Shown here piece after piece: positions 1 to 9,017 of a stretch of 64,000 nucleotides of DNA. The translations under genes and the position numbers were made by a program. The notes beneath the pieces were generated by a model. The model did not search any database and was not told the DNA's origin. It was given only the letters and a program-made list of their open reading frames with translations. This stretch comes from a virus: the IMG/VR virus record IMGVR_UViG_3300006923_000006, positions 99,652-163,651 of that record, one strand, 5' to 3'. Position 1 is the stretch's first letter; every line of letters starts with the position of its first letter.

Positions 1-1
1 T

Positions 2-460
2 AAAGAAAATCTTAAAAAGTATTCTGATTTAAATAGATACAAAAAAGAAATAACTATAACACAATATCTACAAGAAGACCAAATTATGTCTTTACACAAT
101 CAATTTGATTGTTTTGTAACAACCAGCTTTGGAGAAGGATGGTGTGTTCCTGCTTTTGATGCCTTGTCTATGGGAAACATGGTTTTAGCACCTAATTTTG
201 GTGGACCAACAGACTATTTAAATGATAGAATTTCTGTACACAAAGAACCAGCTTTTGGTATGACAGAAACTTTTCCAGACATTTTTACTTGTAAAGAAAA
301 TTGGCACAGAATGGATATCTCCGCATTAATGAAAGGTATGAGAAAAATGTTCAATCAAGGAAAAAATAGCAATAAAACAACAAATGCGGGAATTATCGAC
401 GAATACAGTTATGACAATGTTGGCAATCTAATGAAAGAGTTGTTGGAGGGTTCGGTATGA
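2..460 (+). CDS. Glycosyltransferase, GT4-like, C-terminal part (cut by window edge)
   Basis: The frame is open from the first bases of the window, so the N-terminus lies outside. The visible part holds the C-terminal donor-binding half of a GT-B glycosyltransferase: EGWCVPAFDALSMG matches the EGxGxPxxEAxAxG signature of GT4 enzymes, with Asp in place of the second Glu, followed by NFGGPTDYL. It should transfer a sugar from a nucleotide sugar in the cytoplasm. Its stop overlaps the start of the next gene (ATGA), so both belong to one operon in the glycan island. Acceptor and donor cannot be told from sequence. Confidence 0.75.
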   Translation, partial: KENLKKYSDLNRYKKEITITQYLQEDQIMSLHNQFDCFVTTSFGEGWCVPAFDALSMGNMVLAPNFGGPTDYLNDRISVHKEPAFGMTETFPDIFTCKENWHRMDISALMKGMRKMFNQGKNSNKTTNAGIIDEYSYDNVGNLMKELLEGSV

Positions 461-1464
461 TAAATCCTATTAAGTCTATATTTAGACAATCTCATAGAAG
501 TGATACATGTAAGTTAAACATTCTTTGTGGAGCAACCCACGAGAGAACGGAGACAAACATGGCGAAAACTGGACATAACTTTTATGCTATTGATGGAGAA
601 CATATTAAAGGATGGAATACTGACTTTGCTCCTATGCCTAGTAATTACACCTTACTTAATAGTCCAGAACCACCTGCTTGGGTGGAGTTCGATTTGGTAT
701 TATCCCAGAATAAGTTTGGACAGTTTGAACCACTAAGTAATTTAGCTAGGCAAATGCACCTACCTTTAGTTAGTCTGGAACACACTTTACCTTTTATTGG
801 CTGGTCAGAAGAACATGTAGAACATCTACGTAATTTACGTGGTGATATTAATGTGTTTATTTCTGATTTTAGCATAAAAGAATGGGGATGGACAACAGAA
901 AAAGACGATACCGTTGTTGTCACACATATGGTTGATACGGATTTATTTAAACCATCTGACCACGACGTTAGAAATCAATACGGACTATCTGTGGTAAACG
1001 ATTGGATAAATCGAGATTGGTGCTGTGGATTTAAAATTTGGCAACGAGTCACAAAAGACATGCCTGTTAAAGTACGTGGCGATACCGAAGGATTATCAAC
1101 GTCAACAAAGACTACGGCAGAGTTAATACAGGAATATCAACAAGCAAGTATTTTTGTCAATACGTCAACAATTAGTCCTGTTCCAACAGTTATGCTAGAA
1201 GCAATGGCGTGTGAATGTGCCGTTGTAACTACAGCAACGTGTATGATTCCAGAGATTATTATTGATGGACACAATGGTTTTATCTCAAATGACGAAACAG
1301 AACTTAGAGAAAAATTTCAGTATTTATTAGATAACCCTAAAGTAGCAAGAGAGTTAGGACAAAACGCCAGAAAAACCATATTAAACAATTTTGCAGAAGA
1401 TAGATATGTCAAACAATGGAACGACATATTCAATCAAGTCAAAAACACAGTATTTACAGGATAA
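457..1464 (+). CDS. Glycosyltransferase, GT4-like (GT-B fold)
   Basis: 335 residues, starting in an ATGA overlap with the previous gene. The C-terminal half carries SPVPTVMLEAMACECAVV, then IPEIIIDGHNGFI, the usual nucleotide-sugar binding and helix signature of GT4 enzymes, and ends in the common DNPKVARELGQNARK segment. The N-terminal half (VSLEHTLPFIGW, VFISDFSIKEWGW) is acceptor-side and poorly conserved. It probably adds one sugar in the same pathway as its neighbours. Family is clear; substrate is unknown. Confidence 0.8.
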   Translation: MINPIKSIFRQSHRSDTCKLNILCGATHERTETNMAKTGHNFYAIDGEHIKGWNTDFAPMPSNYTLLNSPEPPAWVEFDLVLSQNKFGQFEPLSNLARQMHLPLVSLEHTLPFIGWSEEHVEHLRNLRGDINVFISDFSIKEWGWTTEKDDTVVVTHMVDTDLFKPSDHDVRNQYGLSVVNDWINRDWCCGFKIWQRVTKDMPVKVRGDTEGLSTSTKTTAELIQEYQQASIFVNTSTISPVPTVMLEAMACECAVVTTATCMIPEIIIDGHNGFISNDETELREKFQYLLDNPKVARELGQNARKTILNNFAEDRYVKQWNDIFNQVKNTVFTG

Positions 1465-1468
1465 CAAA

Positions 1469-1918
1469 ATGAAAAAAGTAAGAATATCTGTCGGATTAAA
1501 CCAACTAAACGGTTATGTGAATATTGACCCCTTACATGGTAAAAATCCCGAAAACTTCGACGAAGACGTATTGCCATCGGAATGTAATGAAATAATTCTA
1601 GAAAACATCTTAGAATATATACCCCAAGAACAATTACCTAGCATGATGGAATACTGGGTATCCAAAATGAGACATAAAGGAAAAATATCAGTAAAATTTA
1701 CTAATTTGGCAGCTATATGCAGAAAATATTTGTATAATAGATTGACGGCGGCTCAAATAAATGAATTACTATATGGTTCTGGACAACATGTGTGGGATGT
1801 TAGACGCGGGAATTATGAAGCTCAATACATAGAAGAGATATTACTACATATGGGATTAGTCATAACAGGAAAAGAAATTTCTGGAACAGACGTATTATTA
1901 ACTGCGGAGAGACCATGA
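1469..1918 (+). CDS. Methyltransferase-fold protein, probably without a complete SAM site
   Basis: 149 residues from the ATG at 1469, just after the previous stop; an in-frame ATG at 1391 would overlap the glycosyltransferase by 74 bases and is less likely. The order GYVNIDPL, then ENILEYIPQEQL, then HKGKISVKFTN, and a C-terminal GLVITGKEISGTDVLL strand pair resembles the core of predicted class I methyltransferases. The glycine-rich SAM loop is missing, so it may be a small or degenerate methyltransferase. It is flanked by glycan genes and ends in an ATGA overlap with the next gene. Confidence 0.5.
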   Translation: MKKVRISVGLNQLNGYVNIDPLHGKNPENFDEDVLPSECNEIILENILEYIPQEQLPSMMEYWVSKMRHKGKISVKFTNLAAICRKYLYNRLTAAQINELLYGSGQHVWDVRRGNYEAQYIEEILLHMGLVITGKEISGTDVLLTAERP

Positions 1919-2718
1919 CCGACGAAAAAACCCTTGAGATTACAACTCATTGCTCAGATTGTTATTTTACAGAAATAGAAGACGGTATACAAACAGGATG
2001 TCGTCTCAATAGAATTGATAAATTCATCGAATACGACAAAGCAGAGTTTGATGAAGAAGGCATCCCGCAGGCATACGTAGTTAACACTATGTGTTCAGCT
2101 AAAAGGTCAGACATTTGGGCAAACGCACATAAAGACCCAGAAGCTAGAATTAAGACAGAAACGCAAGTGCCGTTGGACTGGGTTGTATTACATGTGGGAA
2201 ACGATGAAAAACAATTATATTTTTCTCTTAAAGAAATTAAAAAACATACTATTCAACCACGGCGAGTTATGTTTGTAGTTAAAGGTAGTATACAATTTTC
2301 AAAATTTCTCGAAGATGCTAAAAATTGCCTATCAGATTCAATTGTTCAGATTACGAGAGTGATTGAAAACGCTAACACAAGAAAGTGTTTAGATATTGGG
2401 GTTAAAAAAATAGATTCTAAAGGACCGTTTTATGTCATGATTAAAGCAGGAGAGTCTTTTAATACCGACTTAAACGAAAGACTTAATACCGCAATTAATG
2501 AGGAACTTTTAACACCTTTGTGTATTACTGGAGATTGTGAATATCATGGCACAATCATATCAACGCAACTACACAAAATGGTTGGTGGTAATAAAGAAGC
2601 GGAAATGGTGTATAACGAGACCAAACGGACTCTTTATAGAGTAGAAGACAAAATTAAAGCAATCGCTATAGAACAAGATAAACAACAAAGCTTTATTTAT
2701 ACATGGGGTCAAATATGA
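1915..2718 (+). CDS. Unknown protein with N-terminal Cys cluster, glycan island
   Basis: 267 residues. The N-terminus has four cysteines (residues 13, 16, 29 and 60) in a CxxC-x12-C-x30-C pattern that could bind zinc or an Fe-S cluster. The rest has alternating strands and helices (LDWVVLHVGNDEKQLYF, PRRVMFVVKGS, GPFYVMIKAGESF) that recall a GT-A glycosyltransferase-like fold, but no DxD or other catalytic motif is certain. It overlaps both neighbours by ATGA junctions, so it is translated with the glycosyltransferases. Function not recognised. Confidence 0.5.
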   Translation: MTDEKTLEITTHCSDCYFTEIEDGIQTGCRLNRIDKFIEYDKAEFDEEGIPQAYVVNTMCSAKRSDIWANAHKDPEARIKTETQVPLDWVVLHVGNDEKQLYFSLKEIKKHTIQPRRVMFVVKGSIQFSKFLEDAKNCLSDSIVQITRVIENANTRKCLDIGVKKIDSKGPFYVMIKAGESFNTDLNERLNTAINEELLTPLCITGDCEYHGTIISTQLHKMVGGNKEAEMVYNETKRTLYRVEDKIKAIAIEQDKQQSFIYTWGQI

Positions 2719-3500
2719 GTTTGCCAGCGGTAACGGTTTTAATTACGAACTACAACTACGGAAAATATATATCTAAAGCTATTAGGTCTGCGTTATTACA
2801 GGACTATAAAGGTGTTGTTAATATTGTGGTAGTAGACGATTGTTCTACAGACAGTTCTGTTAAATCAGCACAAGAGACATTGTGTTTATCAAATCCGCCA
2901 GAACCATGGACAAAAAACGGAGACATATCTTATACATCATTAGTAACAGACAATGATGGCGTACACATGATAGTTAAGTTAAACAAAAACTCTGGACCAA
3001 GCACAGGTAGAAATATTGGTATAGAAGTATCTAAAGACTTTACAGATGTTTATGCTGTTCTAGACGCTGATGATATGATGATGTCAAATAAAATATCTGC
3101 ATGTGTCACAGTTATGCAAGCAACGCCACAGATAGGAGTGGTGTATGCAGATTATAACATCGTAAATGTAAACACAGGCAATGTCGTCAGAGAATATAAA
3201 GAACCGTTTAGTTTTAAAAGACTGTCTGAAGAATGTATAGTTCATAGCGGAAGTCTTATTACTAAACAGGCTTTATTAGAATGTGCTGACCAATTCGGTT
3301 ATTATGACAGTCAAATGAGAACATGTGAAGACTATGATTTATGGTTACGTGTTGCCGAAAAATTTATGATTGTACATATTGCAGAACCCTTAACACTAGT
3401 AAGAGCAACTGATATGTGTTCTTCTGCTACGGTTCCTACAGAAATATGGCAACAAAATTGGGCTCGCGTCCAACAAAAGGCTCAAAACAGAAATGGTTAA
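2715..3500 (+). CDS. Glycosyltransferase family 2
   Basis: 261 residues from the ATG at 2715, which overlaps the previous stop as ATGA (a second in-frame ATG lies 12 bases upstream). It shows the full GT2 pattern: VTVLITNYNYGKYISKAI at the N-terminus, VVVDDCSTDSS, NSGPSTGRNIGI, then the DxD region VLDADDMM that binds metal and nucleotide sugar, and CEDYDLWLRV (ED catalytic base motif). A cytosolic GT-A enzyme, most likely adding one sugar to a growing glycan. Donor and acceptor unknown. Confidence 0.9.
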   Translation: MSLPAVTVLITNYNYGKYISKAIRSALLQDYKGVVNIVVVDDCSTDSSVKSAQETLCLSNPPEPWTKNGDISYTSLVTDNDGVHMIVKLNKNSGPSTGRNIGIEVSKDFTDVYAVLDADDMMMSNKISACVTVMQATPQIGVVYADYNIVNVNTGNVVREYKEPFSFKRLSEECIVHSGSLITKQALLECADQFGYYDSQMRTCEDYDLWLRVAEKFMIVHIAEPLTLVRATDMCSSATVPTEIWQQNWARVQQKAQNRNG

Positions 3501-4209
3501 AAGAAGAGATTGTGTAACAACGACGAGAAAAAAGGTAGGAGAAAAGCAGCTTTTACCAATTGTTTTTTTGTCTTCAGGTATAGGCTATAGAATGAAAGGC
3601 TATGGCCCAAAACCTTTGATTAAAATACATAAAGAACAAAATATATTAGAAAAGCAAATAGAAGAAGTAGAAAAAGTATATCCAAACTCTGAAATTATTT
3701 TAGTTACCGGCTTTGAATCTGAAAAAATAGCCAGAAATGTAGACCAAAAAATTCGTATAGTTGAGAACCGATTGTATCAGACTACAAATGAAGCAGAAGA
3801 ATTACGACTTGCTTTGCAAAATATAATATCAGACCAAGCGTTGGTTATTCAAGGCGATATAGTATTTGACTACTTTGCCGTTGAGGGACTGTGTAATGAT
3901 AATTCGTCAGTGTTGGTTGATAGTTTAAATCGTATGCCAAAAGACAATGTTGGAGTAACATCTGTTAATAATGTGGCTACGATTTTTTCTTATGGATTAG
4001 ACATCAAATGGGGAGGAATGGTTTATCTTGCTGGTAAGGAATTTAAATTAGCAAAAAAAATATGTTCAATCACAAATGAAAAATTGTATTTGCATGAAAT
4101 CTTAAACAGAATCATAGAAAAAAGCGGAAGCTTTAAAACCATAGAACAAAACCAAATGAAGATACACAAAATAGATTCTAAAAACATTGAAACACTAAGG
4201 AATGAATAA
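3493..4209 (+). CDS. Sugar nucleotidyltransferase
   Basis: 238 residues. The N-terminal LPIVFLSSGIGYRMKGYG followed by PKPLIKI is a variant of the LAAGxGxRMxxxxPKPL signature of NTP_transferase enzymes, which couple a sugar or polyol phosphate to a nucleotide. VIQGDIVFDY supplies the metal-binding Asp seen in the family. It probably makes the activated donor used by a neighbouring glycosyltransferase. It overlaps the previous gene by 8 bases; the ribosome site is weak, so translation may be coupled. Product sugar cannot be read from sequence. Confidence 0.75.
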   Translation: MVKRRDCVTTTRKKVGEKQLLPIVFLSSGIGYRMKGYGPKPLIKIHKEQNILEKQIEEVEKVYPNSEIILVTGFESEKIARNVDQKIRIVENRLYQTTNEAEELRLALQNIISDQALVIQGDIVFDYFAVEGLCNDNSSVLVDSLNRMPKDNVGVTSVNNVATIFSYGLDIKWGGMVYLAGKEFKLAKKICSITNEKLYLHEILNRIIEKSGSFKTIEQNQMKIHKIDSKNIETLRNE

Positions 4210-5258
4210 TGAAAATTTTAATTAGTAGCGATTCGCCAACCGCACATTATTATATTAGACTGGCTATAGCTAGAGTTTTAACGTATATGGGTCACGAAGT
4301 AATTTTGTGGGACATTACAAAAAAATCAGCTTTCGATGCTTTCGATGAATTTGAACCAGATATTTTTATGGGCCAAACATACAATATTGATAGTGCATTA
4401 ATTAAGTGTATTGCAGAACGTCCTTTGTTAAAAGTATTTATGAAAGCTGCTGATTGGGGCGAAACATCAGACTATATTGATAGAAAGAAATATCCAATAT
4501 TGTTTGCAACAACAGAAGAACAAAAACGAGTTATCGAGTTAGCAGACAGAACAGGCAAGCCAGACTTTTTATATATACACTATCATAAAGATTGGCTAGA
4601 AGAAACACACGGCAATTGGATGAAACTTGGTTTTAAAGTTGATTCTTTAATGAATGCTGCTGATATTTTTGATTTTACTAAAGGTAAGTTTAATCCCGAT
4701 TTTGCAAGTGACGTTGCTTTTGTTGGCGGGTATTGGCCGTATAAGGCTATTACTTTAGATAGGTATATAACTCCTTTGTGTAATCCCGATATGGATATTA
4801 ATGTTAAAATCTTTGGTAACCAAGGATGGTCAGTGCCTCAGTATTGTGGGTATATTGAAAACAATCTAGCAAAGGACGTACTGGCATCTGCTAAAGTCTG
4901 CCCTAACATCAGCGAATTACATTCTCAAGATTTTGGCTTTGATATTGTAGAAAGACCGTTCAAATTATTAAGTAATAAGTGTTTTGTGATTTCTGACTAC
5001 GTACAAGGAGCAGAAGAAGTGTTTGGAGATTCTGTAGTATTTGCAAAGACACCAGACGAATTTAAAAAACTAGTCTTGCACTATATTTCGCACCCAAACG
5101 AAAGAGACTATCATATAAACAAAGGGTATGAATTAGTAATGCAAAAACACACATATTTTCATCGGGTACATCAAATATTAAACAACCTTAGACTACACGA
5201 CGAAGCAAACAAATGTTTAGAATTGTTTAATAACTTAAAACAAAAATTATCACTTTAG
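4209..5258 (+). CDS. Glycosyltransferase, CgeB/GT1-like
   Basis: 349 residues. The N-terminus (LISSDSPTAHYYIRLAI, then GHEVILWD) is a Rossmann start; the C-terminal part CPNISELHSQDFGFDIVERP, then FKLLSNKCFVISDYVQGAEEVFG, then VVFAKTPDEFKKLV and HTYFHRVHQIL matches the spore-coat CgeB / Glyco_trans_1_2 group of GT-B enzymes. The start overlaps the last base of the previous stop. It is one of several consecutive glycosyltransferases here and probably acts on the same glycan. Confidence 0.7.
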   Translation: MKILISSDSPTAHYYIRLAIARVLTYMGHEVILWDITKKSAFDAFDEFEPDIFMGQTYNIDSALIKCIAERPLLKVFMKAADWGETSDYIDRKKYPILFATTEEQKRVIELADRTGKPDFLYIHYHKDWLEETHGNWMKLGFKVDSLMNAADIFDFTKGKFNPDFASDVAFVGGYWPYKAITLDRYITPLCNPDMDINVKIFGNQGWSVPQYCGYIENNLAKDVLASAKVCPNISELHSQDFGFDIVERPFKLLSNKCFVISDYVQGAEEVFGDSVVFAKTPDEFKKLVLHYISHPNERDYHINKGYELVMQKHTYFHRVHQILNNLRLHDEANKCLELFNNLKQKLSL

Positions 5259-5266
5259 GAGAAATC

Positions 5267-6187
5267 ATGAGAGTCTTAATTACTGGTAGTACTGGATTTA
5301 TTGGTCATCATGTTACCAAACATGTTCTTAAAGATAATAAAATTACCAGCGTATTATTACCGTCTAGAAACACAACGACTCTACGCAGTGTGTTAAAGAG
5401 CAATAAAATATCTAGATGTTGGTACACTCCTGGTGATTTACACGACCTTGGAAGAATAGTTAAAAACTATAATCCACACTATGTGTTGCACCTAGCAGCA
5501 AATCCTTCTCCTCGTCCTGGTGGTGTTGGTAATATGATTGACGATAACATAAAGCTAACCAAAGTATTACTTGATAATGTACAAAAAAAATGTAAATTTC
5601 TATACGCTTCTAGTGTTGTCGTTTACGGCAATCAGTCTGGTCAATGTGATGAAAGCACTTTGTTAGAACCAACATCATTGTATGGAGCGACAAAAGCAGC
5701 ATCAGAAGCTTTAATTAGTGCATATCACCACATGGGATATATTAGAGGTACTAATTTAAGATTGTGTGCTACCGTTGGTAAGGGTTTGACTCATGGTATT
5801 ATTTTTGATTTTATTAAAAAACTAAAAGCAAAATCTGATGAATTAGAAATGTTTGGAGATTGTCCAGGTAGTTCTAAACCTTTTATACACGTAAGTGACG
5901 TAGTAAAAGCGTTTCATATGGCTATGTATAATTGTAACACTAATCTTAAAACATATAACGTATGTCCAAACGATTATATTAGTGTGAGTGGAATTGCTGA
6001 TGTTGTTATGTCAACATTAGATATTAAGAAGAAAAAGAAATGGATGGGCTCAACATCAGTATGGAAAGGTGATAATAAATATATTCATTGTAGTAATAAT
6101 AGAATTAGATTTGCGGGATGGATGTCAGATTACCCAACATCTAGAGAAGCTATCTGCCAAGCAGTAAAGGAAGAAAATGAATCTTAA
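5267..6187 (+). CDS. NAD-dependent sugar-nucleotide epimerase/dehydratase (SDR)
   Basis: 306 residues with an AGGAGAA ribosome site just upstream. The extended-SDR hallmarks are complete: VLITGSTGFIGHHV (NAD loop), VLHLAANPSPR, the catalytic ASSVVVYG serine strand, and YGATKAASEAL (YxxxK). The substrate domain follows (FIHVSDVVKAFHMAM). It converts a nucleoside-diphosphate sugar in the cytoplasm; whether it is a 4-epimerase, dehydratase or reductase cannot be decided. It overlaps the next gene by 11 bases. Confidence 0.85.
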   Translation: MRVLITGSTGFIGHHVTKHVLKDNKITSVLLPSRNTTTLRSVLKSNKISRCWYTPGDLHDLGRIVKNYNPHYVLHLAANPSPRPGGVGNMIDDNIKLTKVLLDNVQKKCKFLYASSVVVYGNQSGQCDESTLLEPTSLYGATKAASEALISAYHHMGYIRGTNLRLCATVGKGLTHGIIFDFIKKLKAKSDELEMFGDCPGSSKPFIHVSDVVKAFHMAMYNCNTNLKTYNVCPNDYISVSGIADVVMSTLDIKKKKKWMGSTSVWKGDNKYIHCSNNRIRFAGWMSDYPTSREAICQAVKEENES

Positions 6188-6866
6188 TCGAATAGTTGAC
6201 AAAGCCATATGTTTAGTTTTAGACAAAAGATACGATGACTGGTCACAAAAAGTTTTGCCACAATTAAAAATCTTAGGCGTAGAAGTCGAAGCTTTTATTG
6301 CTGGCGACGGTGGTTATAATTTGGAATACGACCATATAGACAGTCAGGAATTGCCTGTATATTGTGGAGGAATAGATTATCCAACGTGGTATAAAAGACC
6401 AAACGCTTACAACGCTTGGAAATGTCATAAAAAAATGCTAGAACAATGTGTTGAACAAGATGTAGAATATGTTTTGTTTCTTGAAGACGACGTACAAGTA
6501 CACGAAGATTATGAAGAAGTAACAAGACAAGCAATTAGAGACCTGTCTTATAACCATATTGACATGTTATATCTAGGACATTATGGAACCAAACACAATA
6601 GTAGAAAAACTAATGTGCCCAATGTTGTTAGAATGAGTGGTGGTGGTGGATGGCATTCTGTAATTATACACAATCGCGTAATGAAACAATTACTTAGAAT
6701 TAACGATGTTCCGTATGGCCCATTTGATTGGCAGTGTGGACAACAGATTCATAAACAGTTCGATTGTTATGGATTAAACCCGTCTGTTATTACTCAAATA
6801 GACGGACATAGTTATGTTGAAGGACACCATTTGGATAAACCAGGGAGACACATACAATGGGACTAG
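6177..6866 (+). CDS. Glycosyltransferase family 25-like
   Basis: 229 residues. KAICLVLDKRYDDWSQKV opens the fold; the segment YVLFLEDDVQVHEDY is the EDD metal-binding motif of GT25 (LPS-type galactosyltransferase) proteins, and IDMLYLGHYG and GGGGWHSVIIHNRVMKQL follow in the expected order. Part of the overlapping run of glycan genes. A different GT family from its neighbours, which suggests a glycan with several linkages. Substrate unknown. Confidence 0.7.
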   Translation: MNLNRIVDKAICLVLDKRYDDWSQKVLPQLKILGVEVEAFIAGDGGYNLEYDHIDSQELPVYCGGIDYPTWYKRPNAYNAWKCHKKMLEQCVEQDVEYVLFLEDDVQVHEDYEEVTRQAIRDLSYNHIDMLYLGHYGTKHNSRKTNVPNVVRMSGGGGWHSVIIHNRVMKQLLRINDVPYGPFDWQCGQQIHKQFDCYGLNPSVITQIDGHSYVEGHHLDKPGRHIQWD

Positions 6867-7522
6867 TACCTTGTGATGTTAACACACACAGCACTGCTGT
6901 AATGATGCGACAATTTGAAATCAACCCAAAATACGTTATGCATATTGGTGCTCATGACGGTATTGAGGCAGATATTTACGACCACTTTAATGCTAAGTCT
7001 GTCATATGGTTTGAGTGTAACGATAAGCTATTTGAAGACCTGTGGACAAGATTAGAAGGTAGAAAAAACCACGTAGTTGAACCATACTGCTTGTGGCATA
7101 AAGATGGTGAAACTCTTGATTTTCATTATTACAGAGACGAAAAAGACGGTGCTTCTGGACTATTTGAAAATGATAAAATGTTTGATTATATTAAAGATTG
7201 CCCAATTGTTGGAAAAACCCAAGTACACACATTAACCTTTGATACATGGGCAGAAGAAGCCGAAGGTGTACCTTGGAATGAAACAGATTTTCTAAATATC
7301 GACGTTCAAGGAGCAGAATTAAATGTCTTTAAAGGGGCACAAAAATTACTTAACCTCTCTTCTCTTAAATATATATGGTGTGAAGTATCTTGGGACCATG
7401 TTTACAAAAATGCACCGCTTATGGAAGATATTGACAAATGCTTGGAACAATACGGATTTGTCAAAATCGGAGTTAGAAAAGATTGGGAAATTCACGGAGA
7501 CGCATTGTATGTTAAAGCATGA
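6857..7522 (+). CDS. FkbM-family methyltransferase
   Basis: 221 residues. VMHIGAHDGIEADIY is the SAM-binding motif I, VIWFECNDKLFEDL the acidic motif II region, then VEPYCLWHKDGETLDFHYY, VHTLTFDTWAEE and FLNIDVQGAELNVFKGA, which is the FkbM signature DVQGAE. Enzymes of this family O-methylate sugars or small molecules. In this neighbourhood a role in methylating the phage-made glycan is plausible. Overlaps the previous gene by 10 bases. Confidence 0.85.
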   Translation: MGLVPCDVNTHSTAVMMRQFEINPKYVMHIGAHDGIEADIYDHFNAKSVIWFECNDKLFEDLWTRLEGRKNHVVEPYCLWHKDGETLDFHYYRDEKDGASGLFENDKMFDYIKDCPIVGKTQVHTLTFDTWAEEAEGVPWNETDFLNIDVQGAELNVFKGAQKLLNLSSLKYIWCEVSWDHVYKNAPLMEDIDKCLEQYGFVKIGVRKDWEIHGDALYVKA

Positions 7523-7580
7523 TAAAGGATTCCACGGAGTACCAGCAAACCCAAAGAGTATTATATTAGAGGAGGATAAG

Positions 7581-7922
7581 ATGCAACCCAGAGATTTTTG
7601 TTATTGGCTCAAAGGTTATTTTGAATTAAGAAAAGACCAAGGTGAAGATAAACACTATTTAGATGAAGTACAAACCCAAATCATTGAAGACCATCTTGAC
7701 TTGGTTTTTAAAAAGGAAACACCAGATAGACAACCCAGAAAAGAAGATGTAGTACAACTACGTTCTATACTGGCACAAAATGGTGTCCCAAACAAAAATG
7801 ACGACATTTATTGTACAAGTTCTTTTACTATGCCACCAGACCAAGTCGCTCGTCAGGACCAATTAAAACACGATAATTTTCCAACCATATTTTGGCCAGA
7901 TGGTCCACCAGCAAGTTGCTAG
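7581..7922 (+). CDS. Conserved phage protein of unknown function
   Basis: 113 residues from the ATG at 7581, chosen because a perfect GGAGG site lies nine bases upstream; longer in-frame starts would run deep into the methyltransferase gene. The N-terminus MQPRDFCYWLKGYFELR matches a short helical protein common in large tailed phages (family known to me only as hypothetical). No catalytic motif is visible. The C-terminal third is low in structure and proline-rich (TMPPDQVARQ, WPDGPPASC). Confidence 0.6.
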   Translation: MQPRDFCYWLKGYFELRKDQGEDKHYLDEVQTQIIEDHLDLVFKKETPDRQPRKEDVVQLRSILAQNGVPNKNDDIYCTSSFTMPPDQVARQDQLKHDNFPTIFWPDGPPASC

Positions 7923-7932
7923 GAGAAATAAT

Positions 7933-8844
7933 ATGAAACTAATTGACACATTCTTATTTTCCGAACCTTACGAATCAGACCTGTTGTGGTTAAAGTTTAA
8001 ACTTGAAACACCATTTGTGGACGAATGGATTATTCAAGAATGTGACCACACCACGCAGGGAGATTTTAAAGGATTATTTGCCAACGGAATATTAGAGGAA
8101 GAGAGATTTAAACCATATCTAAACAGAATTAAGATTTTTCAACATCATGGAAATCCCGCAATAAAAGACGGTAAAGAAAACACCAACTTTATGCGAGAAA
8201 ACTTTCAAAGAACTTTATGTGCTGAATATCTGTCTACGCAACATGACGACACTCTGGTTATTGTTTCTGATACTGATGAAATGATTGATTGTACAGACGA
8301 AGATAAAAGATTGTGGCGATTTAAAGAAATACTCAAACGACACCATAATGAGTATTTTTTTCTTGGTAGAATGCGTTATTGGTTTGATTATGACAATAGG
8401 TGTTACCTTCCAAATATTAGAATTCCTATTGCGAACGTTGGAATGATGAAACGTAGTGGCGGATTAAAACAATGTTTATCTACCTTAAGACATATTCAAG
8501 GACAAGGACCAACCTACGACGTTGGTGAGACTCCAATTGCTTTTGAGTACTCTTACGTATTTAAAAGCTTAGAAGACTTATGGAGAAAGAAAACTACATA
8601 CGCTCATAATAACTTTGATGTAGAATGTTTAGAAAAAGCATTAAAATACAATCATTGGCCAAGGACATCCAAAAGAGGAGAACGTGTTGGTCAAGAGCCA
8701 TATGATTTCTTTGAAAAAGTTACACTCACAGAAGAAAACTCGCCAAAATATGTGCGAGAAAATATAGAGAAATTGCGTACAAACATAGTAAGTTCGGTGT
8801 ATAGATTAAATAGGACTAATGATAGGATAGGACCAAATGAATAA
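7933..8844 (+). CDS. Glycosyltransferase family 17-like
   Basis: 303 residues from the ATG at 7933 behind an AGGAGA site. LIDTFLFSEPYESDLLWLKF and the following ETPFVDEWIIQECDHTTQGD match the start of GT17 (N-acetylglucosaminyltransferase III-like) proteins, and LVIVSDTDEMIDCTD provides the DxD metal site; FFLGRMRYWFDYDN and LKQCLSTLRHIQG follow. Likely another transferase of the glycan island. Family assignment is moderately sure, substrate unknown. Confidence 0.65.
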   Translation: MKLIDTFLFSEPYESDLLWLKFKLETPFVDEWIIQECDHTTQGDFKGLFANGILEEERFKPYLNRIKIFQHHGNPAIKDGKENTNFMRENFQRTLCAEYLSTQHDDTLVIVSDTDEMIDCTDEDKRLWRFKEILKRHHNEYFFLGRMRYWFDYDNRCYLPNIRIPIANVGMMKRSGGLKQCLSTLRHIQGQGPTYDVGETPIAFEYSYVFKSLEDLWRKKTTYAHNNFDVECLEKALKYNHWPRTSKRGERVGQEPYDFFEKVTLTEENSPKYVRENIEKLRTNIVSSVYRLNRTNDRIGPNE

Positions 8845-8926
8845 TTATTGGGATTTTTACGCAGACGGCGATTTGATTATTTGTCATCCATCTAACTACA
8901 ATCTTATATGTGACGAAATCAACTGA
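8837..8926 (+). CDS. Possible 29-residue peptide gene
   Basis: An ATG overlapping the end of the GT17-like gene opens a frame encoding MNNYWDFYADGDLIICHPSN and nine more residues, ending at TGA 8924-8926. The start arrangement (ATGAATAA) is the same as at 9934 and 10082. Short, so it could be chance. The 90 bases that follow, up to 9017, hold no convincing gene. Confidence 0.3.
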   Translation: MNNYWDFYADGDLIICHPSNYNLICDEIN

Positions 8927-9017
8927 AAGAATAACTGAAGATAAGCCAGTATATGGTATATGATTAATACAAAGCCTTTACGCAGAATATTAACATTGCC
9001 AATCGACGGAGATAAAG

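Noticed and set aside
1391-1468. Earlier ATG for the methyltransferase-like protein
   Set aside because: Falls within the preceding glycosyltransferase; ATG 1469 follows the stop closely and begins the conserved domain.
7323-7580. Longer start for the conserved protein ending at 7922
   Set aside because: Would overlap the FkbM methyltransferase by 200 bases; the GGAGG site and ATG at 7581 decide the start.
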